NCBI GenBank assembly: GCA_963704005.1
Contig: CAVPGJ010000004.1
Location: 62,001 to 126,000 of the forward strand
DNA from: AC-32 sp963704005
Lineage (GTDB): Bacteria > Actinomycetota > Thermoleophilia > Gaiellales > Gaiellaceae
Direction of reading: 5' to 3'
Length of the DNA: 64,000 bases
In this document: positions 1 through 10,752 of the stretch, in pieces
Position numbering within the stretch: the first letter of the stretch is position 1
How the letters are laid out: every line of letters begins with the position of its first letter
The notes under the pieces: model-generated
What the model saw: only the letters and a program-made list of their open reading frames with translations
The model's database searches: none
What the model was told of the DNA's origin: nothing
Program-made: the position numbers and the translations under genes

Positions 1-1292
1 TCCAGACCCTCGCGACGCGTGGCGCACGGCCCTGGCTGCTCGTTCCCAGCAAGCCGTTCATGGGGCCCGATGCGGCTGACTGGTGGCGCCAGGTGGCGAA
101 GGTCTCCGACATCGTCAGCGAGTCGTACTTCTCGGCCGCGCGCTGGTCGAAGCTCGGCGCGTTCACCGGCAGCCGCGACATGCGCAACCTGTTCCGGGCG
201 CGGATCGCGCCGTACACCGCCATCGGGATCCCGACCAGCGAGCTCGGGATCATGCTCGGCTTCCACACGACGCCGGGCTCGGGCGGGCGCGAGCGGGCGC
301 CGCTGCCGGCGTGGCTCGAGGTGACGAAGCTGCAGACGCTGGCGGCCAGGCAGGTCGCGAAGGAGCTCGACCTGCGCGCAGTCTGGTCGTGGGGCTGGGG
401 CGTCTTCGCCAAGGGCTCGGCCGAGGACGACCCGGACAAAGCGACCGCGGCTTGCGTCTACCTCTGGACGCGCAACTCGAAGCTCTGCAACGGGCCGAAG
501 GCGGCCGGCAAGCGGTTCAACACCTCGCGGACCGAAGGGCAGATCGTCCTGGCGGGCGGCGTCCGCTGCTCGGTTCAGGGACGGCCGGTCCGCAGCGGCG
601 ACATTCGCGCGCTCACGCCGATGACCGGCGACGCCGACATCGCCTTCACGGCCGTCTATGCGCGCGCGGTGGCGAGCGCTTTCCAGCCGCTCAAGTCGAC
701 GGACGTCATCGCCGCGGAGAAGGCGGTGGTCGGCTCCCGGTTCGGGAGCTACGGCGCCTACCGCGCGGCGCTCGCCCGAGCGCATGCAACCCGGGCGGTC
801 GCGCGCGGCGTGATCGCCGACGAGCTCCGGCGCGCGAAGATCGAGACGCGGATCAGCGTCTCGCCACCGTCGGGCTCGTCGGTGCTCGACTACTACCAGA
901 CCTATGCGGAGACGAACGCGCGGCTGGTCGAGACGAAGACGGGTGTCTCCTGGCTCGGCGGCCGCCGCCGGGGCTTTGCGCTCGAGTCGAACGCGCCGGC
1001 GCAGCTCTACCGGCTGGCCCCGGGGCGGTGGGTGACGATCCGGACGATGCTCGGCCCGGTGCAGGTGCGCGTGCTCGAGCCGACCGTCCTGCTCGGCGGC
1101 ATCCCGCTCGAGCTGGCCAGGCCGGCGGTCGTGACCGCGCTGAACGCGCTTGCCCGCGACCACCGGTACGAGAGCTGGCTGCTCGCGCGGGAGCGGGTCT
1201 TCAACGCCGTGACGCTCTGCCGCAAGGACGACCAGCCGACCCCCGGCGTCGTCCCGCTGACCGACTACCTGCCCTTCCTGGCCGCCGACTAG
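1..1292 (+). CDS. Unknown protein, 3' part only
   Basis: The reading frame is open from the first bases of the window, so the start lies upstream and only the last ~430 codons are seen. I do not recognise the family. The product looks soluble, rich in Ala, Arg and Leu. It has a central Ala-rich helical stretch and a C-terminal Tyr/Trp-containing region ending in PLTDYLPFLAAD. No signal peptide, membrane helix or catalytic motif can be identified in the visible part. Codon use matches the neighbouring genes, which supports it being real. It converges on the diguanylate cyclase gene, with an 8-bp gap. Confidence 0.7.
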   Translation, partial: QTLATRGARPWLLVPSKPFMGPDAADWWRQVAKVSDIVSESYFSAARWSKLGAFTGSRDMRNLFRARIAPYTAIGIPTSELGIMLGFHTTPGSGGRERAPLPAWLEVTKLQTLAARQVAKELDLRAVWSWGWGVFAKGSAEDDPDKATAACVYLWTRNSKLCNGPKAAGKRFNTSRTEGQIVLAGGVRCSVQGRPVRSGDIRALTPMTGDADIAFTAVYARAVASAFQPLKSTDVIAAEKAVVGSRFGSYGAYRAALARAHATRAVARGVIADELRRAKIETRISVSPPSGSSVLDYYQTYAETNARLVETKTGVSWLGGRRRGFALESNAPAQLYRLAPGRWVTIRTMLGPVQVRVLEPTVLLGGIPLELARPAVVTALNALARDHRYESWLLARERVFNAVTLCRKDDQPTPGVVPLTDYLPFLAAD

Positions 1293-1300
1293 GGGGCCCT

Positions 1301-2518
1301 TTAGGCGCTGCTGAGGCTGCGGCCGTTCGCCTCGGGCGGCTTCTCGTCCGCTGCGGCCTCGAGTGCTCCGTGCGAGACGACCTGCGCCTTGCCGTGCTCC
1401 TTGGCCCGGTAGAGCGCCTCGTCGGCCCGCTCGAAGAAGATCGTCGGGTCGTCGTCCTCCCGGAGCTCGGCGATCCCGGCCGAGACGGAGAGCCGTCCCG
1501 CCTGGCCGATCGGGTGCGTCGAGATCGCGCCGAGCAGCCGGTGGTAGAGCTGGTCGGCGTCGCCGGTCGACGACTCGGGCAGGATCACCGCGAACTCGTC
1601 GCCCCCGACGCGGCAGGCCACATCCGCCGAGCGGACGACGTCGCGGACGCGGTCGGCGGTCTCGGCGAGCACGGCGTCGCCGGAGAGGTGGCCGATCCGG
1701 TCGTTGATCGCCTTGAAGTCGTCGAGGTCGAAGACGACGAGCGCGAGCTTGCGCCCGTAGCGGTGGGCGCGCGAGACCTCTCGCGCAAGCGTCTCGTGGA
1801 AGTAGCGGCGGTTGTGCAGCCCCGTGAGCGCGTCGAGGTCGGCGAGCTGCCGCGCCTCCTTGAAGCGGCGTGCGTTCTCGATCGCCGGCCCGGCGCGCTG
1901 CGCGAGCTCCTCGAGCTCCCGGATCTCCTCCTCGGCGAAGCGGTGGTCGGGCGCGCGGCTGTAGACGGCGAGGAACCCGATCGACGCAGCCTCGCCGGGA
2001 ACCGGGACGGCCAGGCCGGAGTGGACGAGGTCGGCGCTCACCTCCAGCGCGGGCGGGTACTGGTAGACGAGCGAGATCGCGCGGGCCTCGTGCCCGTCCG
2101 GTGGCCCCGAGATCACCTGGCGGTGCGCCTCGTCGGCGGAGAGCCCGAGCGTCGCCACGATCGGCTTGTCGCTCTTGTCGGCGACCGAGACGAGCGCGGC
2201 GTCGACGCCCGGCACCGCGCCGCCCGCCTCGAGTGTGCGCGCGAGCACCTCGTCCAGGTCGATCGAGCCGGCCAGCTCGGTCAGGTAACGGTTGCGCCGG
2301 CCCTCCTCCTGGGCGCGCTCGAGCGACTCCGAGAGCTCCCGGATCATCGACTCCATCCGGGCGTTCATCTCGGAGACGAGCGCGAGCAGCTCCTGGCCGC
2401 CGGCGGGCCCTGAGCGCCGGCGGCGGACGAATAGCGCAATCGATACCAGGAGCAGCGTCGCAAGCGCTGCCCCCGCCGCCACCAGGACGGTCGTACTCGT
2501 CACCGCCTCAACCATCAT
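1301..2518 (-). CDS. Membrane-anchored GAF-GGDEF diguanylate cyclase
   Basis: Predicted to make cyclic di-GMP from GTP at the inner face of the membrane. The 405-residue protein has one N-terminal membrane helix (about residues 6-30, followed by RRRR), a short coiled coil, a GAF-like sensor region (about 75-215) and a GGDEF domain. The GGDEF signature is intact at residues 305-309. An RSAD motif (RxxD) sits exactly five residues before it, the position of the product-inhibition I-site, so feedback control is expected. The start is set at the ATG ATG pair rather than an upstream GTG at 2584, because that GTG overlaps a TACAGT-like -10 and the shorter form begins just before the membrane helix. 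No EAL or HD-GYP partner is seen here. Confidence 0.9.
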   Translation of the reverse strand: MMVEAVTSTTVLVAAGAALATLLLVSIALFVRRRRSGPAGGQELLALVSEMNARMESMIRELSESLERAQEEGRRNRYLTELAGSIDLDEVLARTLEAGGAVPGVDAALVSVADKSDKPIVATLGLSADEAHRQVISGPPDGHEARAISLVYQYPPALEVSADLVHSGLAVPVPGEAASIGFLAVYSRAPDHRFAEEEIRELEELAQRAGPAIENARRFKEARQLADLDALTGLHNRRYFHETLAREVSRAHRYGRKLALVVFDLDDFKAINDRIGHLSGDAVLAETADRVRDVVRSADVACRVGGDEFAVILPESSTGDADQLYHRLLGAISTHPIGQAGRLSVSAGIAELREDDDPTIFFERADEALYRAKEHGKAQVVSHGALEAAADEKPPEANGRSLSSA

Positions 2519-2702
2519 CTCTCTCGTTCCCACACCCTCCGACGCCCGGCCCGCGTTTTCGCCGCAGTTTCCGGGCGATCTCACTGTAAATCGGTTCGGG
2601 CCCGCAGGCTATGGCTTGAAAACACTAAAAGTTTGAACAGGATACGCCCTCGAAGCCGCCGGCGGGGCCGTGGATCCGGCTCAGCCATGCGTGTTTCCGC
2701 GT

Positions 2703-2732
2703 TTGACGCAGAGGGTGCGCGTTCGCTACCAT
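2703..2732 (+). promoter_or_regulatory. Probable promoter of the str ribosomal operon
   Basis: TTGACG (2703-2708), an 18-bp spacer and TACCAT (2727-2732) form a good housekeeping sigma promoter, about 70 bp before rpsL. Just downstream, at about 2745-2770, the leader can form a GGGG/CCCC hairpin flanked by TGGC/GCCA. This is the best promoter before the 22-kb ribosomal gene block. Confidence 0.65.
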
Positions 2733-2804
2733 CGTCATCCGGTTGGCAGGGGCGTCCAGCCCCGGCCAGCCTTTGTTGTGTTCGTGCCCCCTCGAAGGAC
2801 GTAG

Positions 2805-3176
2805 ATGCCGACCGTCAATCAGCTGGTCCGAAAAGGCAGGAACGCCCCCAAGGCGAAGGTGAAGACCCCTGCCCTGCGCGGCGCGCCCCAGAAGCGCGGC
2901 GTGTGCACGCGCGTGATGACGCAGACGCCGAAGAAGCCGAACTCGGCCCTGCGCAAGGTCGCGCGCGTCCGGCTGACGAACGGCATGGAGGTCGGCGCCT
3001 ACATCCCGGGCGAGGGCCACAACCTGCAGGAGCACTCGGTCGTGCTCGTCCGCGGCGGACGGGTCAAGGACCTGCCGGGCTACCGCTACAAGGTGATCCG
3101 CGGCGGGCTCGACGCTGCCGGCGTCGGCGACCGGCGCCAGGCGCGCTCCAAGTACGGCGCGAAGCGGGGCAGTTAG
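2805..3176 (+). CDS. rpsL: 30S ribosomal protein S12
   Basis: S12 sits at the decoding centre of the 30S subunit and monitors codon-anticodon pairing. The 123-residue protein has the standard length and shows the conserved TPKKPNSALRKVARV loop and the PGEGHNLQEHSVVLVRGGR segment, where streptomycin-resistance changes occur in other bacteria. Both loops look wild type (Lys at the usual positions). A GAAGGA ribosome binding site precedes the ATG. It is the first gene of the str operon and is separated from rpsG by a 163-bp structured gap, whereas most later genes in the block overlap. Confidence 0.99.
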   Translation: MPTVNQLVRKGRNAPKAKVKTPALRGAPQKRGVCTRVMTQTPKKPNSALRKVARVRLTNGMEVGAYIPGEGHNLQEHSVVLVRGGRVKDLPGYRYKVIRGGLDAAGVGDRRQARSKYGAKRGS

Positions 3177-3202
3177 TGCCCCATCCAGCAACACATGCCG
3201 GC

Positions 3203-3310
3203 TTCTGGCCCGCGATCACGCGGCGCCAGAGCCCACCCTTGCCCTTGGCAAGGCAGTCCAGCCTTGCCGCGGGCAAGTGCGAACTCTGGCTTGGTGCTCG
3301 CGACCCAGAA
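3203..3310 (+). repeat. Structured intercistronic element (copy 1) before rpsG
   Basis: TTCTGG (3203-3208) pairs with CCAGAA (3305-3310) and GCGATCAC (3212-3219) pairs with GTGCTCGC (3294-3301). An inner GCCAGAG/CTCTGGC stem (3225-3231/3284-3290) encloses two CTTGCC-type hairpins. The same outer architecture, with identical spacing and compensatory changes, recurs at 21728-21835. It may be a cis-acting RNA or a mobile palindromic element. Confidence 0.6.
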
Positions 3311-3339
3311 ACTCGGCGGCGTCACTGGAGGGGGCACTG

Positions 3340-3806
3340 ATGCCGCGCCGCGCCACGATCCAGCCCCGGACGCTGGAGCCGGACCCCGTCTACGCGTCGC
3401 GTCTCGTCACGCAGGTCGTAAACAAGGTGATGACCCACGGGAAGAAGTCGAACGCCGAGGCGATCGTCTACGGCGCGCTGGACCGGGTCGGCGAGCAGAC
3501 CGGCAAGCCGCCGGTCGAGGTGCTCGAGCAGGCGGTCAAGACCGTGACGCCGGTGCTCGAGGTCCGCTCGCGACGCGTCGGCGGGGCGAACTACCAGGTG
3601 CCCGTCGAGGTGCCGCAGCGCCGCGCGCGCACGCTGGCCGTGCGCTGGCTCGTCACGTTCGCGCGCGACCGGCGCGAGAAGCACATGTCCGAGAAGCTCG
3701 CGGGCGAGATCCTCGACGCCCTCAACCAGCAGGGCGGCGCGTTCAAGCGCAAGGACGACCTCTACCGGATGGCGCAGGCCAACAAGGCCTTCGCGCACTA
3801 CAGGTG

Positions 3807-3810
<4 letters not shown>
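3340..3810 (+). CDS. rpsG: 30S ribosomal protein S7
   Basis: S7 nucleates assembly of the 30S head by binding the 3' major domain of 16S rRNA. The protein is 156 residues, the usual length, starting MPRRATIQPR, with the typical NKVMTHGKKSNAE and RVGGANYQVPVEV segments. The ATG at 3340 is chosen because GGAGGGGG lies seven bases before it and because the upstream in-frame codons fall in the structured gap. Its TGA overlaps the fusA GTG. In E. coli S7 represses its own operon by binding the rpsL-rpsG gap, so the structured gap here is a candidate site (inference). Confidence 0.98.
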
Positions 3811-5903
<2,093 letters not shown>

Positions 5904-5920
5904 CCAGGCAGGAAGGAAAC

Positions 5921-5952
5921 ACGCTACGCGTCCTAGGGTCCACAACCCGTAA
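5921..5952 (+). repeat. Spacer repeat ACGCTACGCGTCYTAGG, copy before tuf
   Basis: A 32-bp sequence just before the tuf ribosome binding site is nearly identical to 23282-23313 before rpoA. They share the blocks ACGCTACGCGTC and TCCACAACCCGTAA and differ at a few positions. A shorter form follows tuf. Its role is unknown. Confidence 0.75.
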
Positions 5953-5966
5953 GGAGAAAGGTAGAA

Positions 5967-7157
<1,191 letters not shown>

Positions 7158-7176
7158 ACGCTACGCGTCTTGGGAT
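7158..7176 (+). repeat. Spacer repeat, short copy before rpsJ
   Basis: ACGCTACGCGTCTTGGGAT begins directly after the tuf stop codon and matches the first half of the spacer repeats before tuf and rpoA. The second half (CCACAACCCGTAA) is absent here. Confidence 0.6.
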
Positions 7177-7210
7177 GACGACGAGAAGCAAAGAAAGCGA
7201 GAGGTAAGCA

Positions 7211-7519
7211 GTGCCGCAGAGCAAGATCCGCATCCGACTCAAGGGCTACGACCACCAGCAGCTCGACAAGTCTGCGAGCCAGATCGTGGAGACCGCCCAG
7301 CGGACCGGCGCGACCATCACCGGGCCCGTGCCCCTGCCCACCGAGAAGAACGTCTACTGCGTGATCCGCAGCCCGTTCAAGGACAAGGACTCGCGCGAGC
7401 ACTTCGAGGTGCGCACGCACAAGCGCCTGATCGACATCCACTCGCCGACCCCGAAGACGGTCGACTCGCTGATGCGGCTCGACCTCCCGGCCGGCGTCGA
7501 CATCGAGATCAAATTGTGA
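7211..7519 (+). CDS. rpsJ: 30S ribosomal protein S10
   Basis: S10 is a 30S head protein and also NusE, a partner of NusB and NusG in transcription antitermination and coupling. It has 102 residues, the standard length, with the conserved IRIRLKGYDHQQLD start and the VRTHKRLIDIHSPTPKTVDSL segment. It starts at GTG 7211 behind GAGAGG. Its TGA overlaps the GTG of rplC. This gene heads the S10 cluster. Confidence 0.98.
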   Translation: MPQSKIRIRLKGYDHQQLDKSASQIVETAQRTGATITGPVPLPTEKNVYCVIRSPFKDKDSREHFEVRTHKRLIDIHSPTPKTVDSLMRLDLPAGVDIEIKL

Positions 7520-8139
7520 AAGGCATCGTCGGCAAGAAGCTGGGCATGACGCAGCTCTTCGACCCCGAGACGGGCGAGGTGACGCCGGTGACGGTGATCG
7601 AGGCGGGCCCGTGCCCGGTCGTCCGCGTGAAGACGGTCGACTCCGACGGCTACGAGGCGGTCCAGCTCGCGTTCGAGCCGGTCGCCGAGGCGAAGCTGAC
7701 GAAGGCGCAGCTCGGCCAGCTCGGCAAGGCGGGCGCGCACCGGAAGCTGATCGAGTTCCGCGGCGCCAGCGAGCTGACCGAGGGCGAGTCGGTGACCGTC
7801 GAGGCCTTCGAGCCCGGCGAGCAGGTCAAGGTCTCCGGGATCGGAATCGGCAAGGGCTTCGCGGGCACGATCAAGCGCCACAACTTCAGCCGCGGCCCGG
7901 TCTCGCACGGCTCGCACAACATCCGCAAGCCGGGCTCGATCGGCGCCTCGGCGACGCCGTCGCGGGTCTTCAAGGGAATCAAGATGGCCGGCCGGATGGG
8001 CGGCAAGCGCGTCACGCAGGTCGGGCTGACCGTGCACGACGTGGACGCCGAGCGGAACCTGCTGCTGGTCAAGGGGGCTGTGCCGGGGCCGAAGAACGGC
8101 TTCGTCGAGGTACGGGAGGACAAGGGTCGTGGCGCCTAG
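7516..8139 (+). CDS. rplC: 50S ribosomal protein L3
   Basis: L3 is an early-assembly 50S protein with a loop reaching the peptidyl transferase centre. The 207-residue protein starts KGIVGKKLGMTQLFDPETGEV and has the central loop with GPVSHGSHNIRKPGSIGASATPSRVFKG and GRMGGKRVTQVGL. The GTG at 7516 overlaps the rpsJ stop (GTGA). Its 3' end overlaps the rplD start by 11 nt and contains the GGAGGA that serves rplD. Confidence 0.98.
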   Translation: MKGIVGKKLGMTQLFDPETGEVTPVTVIEAGPCPVVRVKTVDSDGYEAVQLAFEPVAEAKLTKAQLGQLGKAGAHRKLIEFRGASELTEGESVTVEAFEPGEQVKVSGIGIGKGFAGTIKRHNFSRGPVSHGSHNIRKPGSIGASATPSRVFKGIKMAGRMGGKRVTQVGLTVHDVDAERNLLLVKGAVPGPKNGFVEVREDKGRGA

Positions 8140-8845
8140 AACGGCTCGATCTACTCCCAAACCTGTCGACCGGTCGGTTCAGACGGACGCACCGGCAAAG
8201 CCGGCGCGTCCTGAAGGCGGCACCGCAAGCGGCGCCTTGAAGGCACCGGTCATCGGGTCGCAGAAGACCGTCGCGCTCGAGGAGGGCGTCTTCGGCGCGG
8301 AGGTGAAGCCGTACCTCGTCCACGAGACGGTGCGCGCCGAGCTGAACGCGGCCCGGTCCGCGACGCGCGGTGGCAAGAGCCGCGGCCTCGTGGCCGGCGG
8401 CCGCTCGAAGCCGTGGCGGCAGAAAGGAACCGGCCGCGCCCGCGCGGGCACGACCCGCGCGCCACACTGGACCGGCGGCGGCATGGCCTTCCCGCCGAAC
8501 AACCGCAACTTCGACTCGAAGGTGAACCGCAAGGTCGCGCGGGCCGCGCTACGCAGCGCGCTCTCGGCGCACGCACAGGCGGGCACAATCGGGGTCGTCG
8601 ACCCGGGCGGCTTCTCGGAGCCCTCGACCAAGGCCGCCGCCAAGCTGCTCGGTGAGTGGGGCAAGGAGCAGCCGCTCCTCGTGGTCGCCCAGCCCGAGGA
8701 CGAGAGTCTGATCCGCTCCTTCCGCAACCTCGACCGCGTCGCCGTGACCGTTCCCAGCGAGCTCGAGGTCAACGAGGTCGTGTGGGCGCGCTCGCTCCTG
8801 ATCAGCGAGTCGGCGCTCGAGCACGTCCAGGGGAGGGCCTCGTGA
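8129..8845 (+). CDS. rplD: 50S ribosomal protein L4 with repeat-encoded N-terminus
   Basis: L4 binds 23S rRNA domain I, lines the exit tunnel and in some bacteria represses the S10 operon. The 238-residue protein is ~30 residues longer than usual at the N-terminus. Codons ~13-36 are a copy of the PRE1 repeat read in frame (VDRSVQTDAPAKPARPEGG), before the normal start-like KAPVIGSQ. The body is ordinary: GRSKPWRQKGTGRARAGTTR and HWTGGGMAF tunnel loop, then the Rossmann-like C-terminal half. GTG 8129 is preferred because GGAGGA lies nine bases upstream within rplC. An alternative TTG at about codon 37 would skip the repeat but has no ribosome binding site and would leave a ~97-bp gap in a tightly packed operon. 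Confidence 0.95.
   Translation: MAPRTARSTPKPVDRSVQTDAPAKPARPEGGTASGALKAPVIGSQKTVALEEGVFGAEVKPYLVHETVRAELNAARSATRGGKSRGLVAGGRSKPWRQKGTGRARAGTTRAPHWTGGGMAFPPNNRNFDSKVNRKVARAALRSALSAHAQAGTIGVVDPGGFSEPSTKAAAKLLGEWGKEQPLLVVAQPEDESLIRSFRNLDRVAVTVPSELEVNEVVWARSLLISESALEHVQGRAS
8165..8236 (+). repeat. PRE1 palindromic repeat, copy A (inside rplD)
   Basis: Conserved GTCGACCGGTC and TTCAGACGGACG boxes are followed by hairpin 1 (ACCGGC AAA GCCGG), CGTCCTGA and hairpin 2 (GGCACCGCAAGCGGCGCC). The length is not interrupted by stop codons in the rplD frame. Confidence 0.85.
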
Positions 8846-9138
8846 GCCTCCATCCGAACCAGATCCTGCTCGCGCCGGTCGTGACCGAGAAGAGCTACGA
8901 GCTGATCGATCAGCACAAGTACTCGTTCCGGGTCCACCCGGACGCGCACAAGACGCAGGTCAGGCAGGCCGTCGAGGAGCTCTTCGAGGTCCACGTCGAG
9001 AGCGTGAACATCCTCAAGGTCCAGCCGAAGCCGAAGCGCCGTGGCCAAAGGCGCGGCGTCAGGCCCGGCTGGAAGAAGGCCGTCGTCCAGATCCGCAAGG
9101 GCGAGCAGATCGAGATCTTCCAGGGAGCCCAGGTCTAG
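8842..9138 (+). CDS. rplW: 50S ribosomal protein L23
   Basis: L23 lies at the tunnel exit and is the docking site for trigger factor, SRP and the translocon. It has 98 residues. The motif PVVTEKSYELIDQHKYSFRVHPDAHKTQVRQAVEELF is the L23 core, and a basic C-terminal half has KPKRRGQRRG. GTG 8842 overlaps the rplD TGA (GTGA). Its TAG overlaps the rplB GTG by one base. Confidence 0.98.
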   Translation: MSLHPNQILLAPVVTEKSYELIDQHKYSFRVHPDAHKTQVRQAVEELFEVHVESVNILKVQPKPKRRGQRRGVRPGWKKAVVQIRKGEQIEIFQGAQV

Positions 9139-9980
9139 TGGCTCTCAGGAAATACAAGCCCACCTCGCCCGGCCGCCGTTTCATGTCGGTTTCCGCCTTC
9201 GACGAGATCACCAAGAGCGAGCCGGAGAAGACCCTCGTCGAGCCGCTGAAGAAGAGCGGCGGGCGCAACGCCTACGGCCGGATCACCCGGCGCCACCAGG
9301 GCGGCGGGCACAAGCGCCGCTACCGCATCATCGACTTCAAGCGGGTCAAGGACGGCGTCCCGGCGAAGGTGGCCGCGATCGAGTACGACCCGAACCGCTC
9401 GGCGCGGATCGCGCTGCTCCACTACGCCGACGGCGCGAAGGCCTACATCCTCGCGCCGGCCCGGCTGCAGGTCGGGTCGACGGTCGAGTCCGGCCCGGGC
9501 GCCGACATCAAGCCCGGCAACGCGCTCCCGCTGGAGAACATTCCGACCGGCACGCTCGTCCACAACGTCGAGCTGAAGCCGGGGAGGGGCGGCCAGCTCG
9601 CGCGCAGCGCAGGCTCCGGCATCCAGCTCGTGGCGAAGGACGAGGGGCAGGGCGTCCTTCGGCTACCATCGGGCGAGCTGCGCCGGGTGCCGCTCACCTG
9701 CCGGGCGACGATCGGGCAGGTCGGCAACGTCGACCACGAGAACATCACCGGCGGCAAGGCGGGCCGCAGCCGCTGGAAGGGCGTGCGCCCCACGGTGCGC
9801 GGCTCGGCGATGAACCCGGTCGACCACCCGCACGGCGGCGGCGAGGGGAAGTCGAAGGGCGGCCGCCACCCGGTGACGCCCTGGGGCGTGCCGACGCTCG
9901 GCAAGCGCACGCGTCGCAAGCACAAGGAATCCGACAAGTTGATCGTCCGCGGCCGCCGCCGTGGCAAGGAGAAGAGATGA
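9138..9980 (+). CDS. rplB: 50S ribosomal protein L2
   Basis: L2 is needed for subunit association and peptidyl transfer. The 280-residue protein has standard length with N-terminal KYKPTSPGRRF, the OB-fold region containing GGGHKRRYRIIDFKR, and the conserved C-terminal NPVDHPHGGGEGKS that holds the critical His near the peptidyl transferase centre. It starts with GTG overlapping the rplW stop (TAGTG) and overlaps rpsS by 4 nt. Confidence 0.99.
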   Translation: MALRKYKPTSPGRRFMSVSAFDEITKSEPEKTLVEPLKKSGGRNAYGRITRRHQGGGHKRRYRIIDFKRVKDGVPAKVAAIEYDPNRSARIALLHYADGAKAYILAPARLQVGSTVESGPGADIKPGNALPLENIPTGTLVHNVELKPGRGGQLARSAGSGIQLVAKDEGQGVLRLPSGELRRVPLTCRATIGQVGNVDHENITGGKAGRSRWKGVRPTVRGSAMNPVDHPHGGGEGKSKGGRHPVTPWGVPTLGKRTRRKHKESDKLIVRGRRRGKEKR

Positions 9981-10261
9981 GCAGGAGCTCGAAAAAGGGA
10001 CCGTTCGTGCAGGAGCGGCTGCTGAGCCGGATCTCCGCCATGAACGAGTCCGGCTCGAAGCAGATGATCCGGACCTGGTCGCGCTCCTCGACCGTCTTCC
10101 CGGAGATGGTCGGGCACACGATCGCCGTCCACGACGGGCGGAAGCACGTGCCCGTGTTCGTGACCGAGCAGATGGTCGGGCACAAGCTCGGCGAGTTTGC
10201 GCCCACGCGCACCTTCCGCGGCCACTCCGGCGATCGCAAGACCGAGGTGAAGCGCACCTGA
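9977..10261 (+). CDS. rpsS: 30S ribosomal protein S19
   Basis: S19 is in the 30S head next to S13 and contacts the A-site region. It has 94 residues with MSRSSKKGPFVQERLL, the VFPEMVGHTIAVHDGRKHVPVFVTE core and GEFAPTRTFRGHSGD. ATG 9977 is in an ATGA overlap with the rplB stop, with GGAGAAGAG just upstream. Its stop overlaps the rplV ATG by one base. Confidence 0.99.
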   Translation: MSRSSKKGPFVQERLLSRISAMNESGSKQMIRTWSRSSTVFPEMVGHTIAVHDGRKHVPVFVTEQMVGHKLGEFAPTRTFRGHSGDRKTEVKRT

Positions 10262-10752
10262 TGGCCGCTGTGGAGCGTCAGGAGGTCAGGGCGGTGGCCA
10301 AGTGGGTGCGGATGTCGCCGCGCAAGGCCCGCCTCGTCACGGAGCACATCCGTGGCCGCAGCGTCCCCGAGGCGCGCACCGTGCTCGCGTTCACGCCCCG
10401 TGCGGCGGCGCGCGAGATCGAGAAGGTGCTGCGCTCGGCGGTCGCGAACGCCGAGGCCAATCACAACCTCCGCGGCGACGAGCTCGTCGTCTCAGCAGCT
10501 TTCGTGGACGAGGGCCCGGTGATCAAGCGCTTCCGCGCCCGCGCGCGTGGCCGCGGCGTCCGGATCCAGAAGCCGACCTGCCACATCACGGTCACGCTGG
10601 CCGCCCCCGAGCGCGCCCCCGAGCCGCCCCCGCCCCCGCCTGCGCCAGAGGAGGAGGCGAAGGCCGAGGAGCCCAAGCCCAAGCCAAAGGCGGCCGCGAA
10701 GAAGCCCGCTGCCAAGAAGGCGCCCGCGAAGAAGAAGGAGGCCAAGGCCTAA
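10261..10752 (+). CDS. rplV: 50S ribosomal protein L22 with C-terminal Lys/Ala tail
   Basis: L22 reaches into the exit tunnel with a long beta hairpin. The core (about residues 1-117) is standard, with KWVRMSPRKARLV, AAFVDEGPVIKRFRARARGRG and the tunnel hairpin region RIQKPTCHITV. It is followed by ~46 extra residues: a proline run, EEEAKAEEPKPKPK and then Lys-Ala-rich AAKKPAAKKAPAKKKE. Such histone-like tails project from the solvent side of ribosomes in some actinobacteria. The ATG at 10261 overlaps the rpsS stop, and its stop overlaps rpsC. Confidence 0.98.
   Translation: MAAVERQEVRAVAKWVRMSPRKARLVTEHIRGRSVPEARTVLAFTPRAAAREIEKVLRSAVANAEANHNLRGDELVVSAAFVDEGPVIKRFRARARGRGVRIQKPTCHITVTLAAPERAPEPPPPPPAPEEEAKAEEPKPKPKAAAKKPAAKKAPAKKKEAKA

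Noticed and set aside
8129..8300. Intein or intron in rplD
   Set aside because: The insert is only ~72 bp, matches a dispersed repeat and has no splicing residues.
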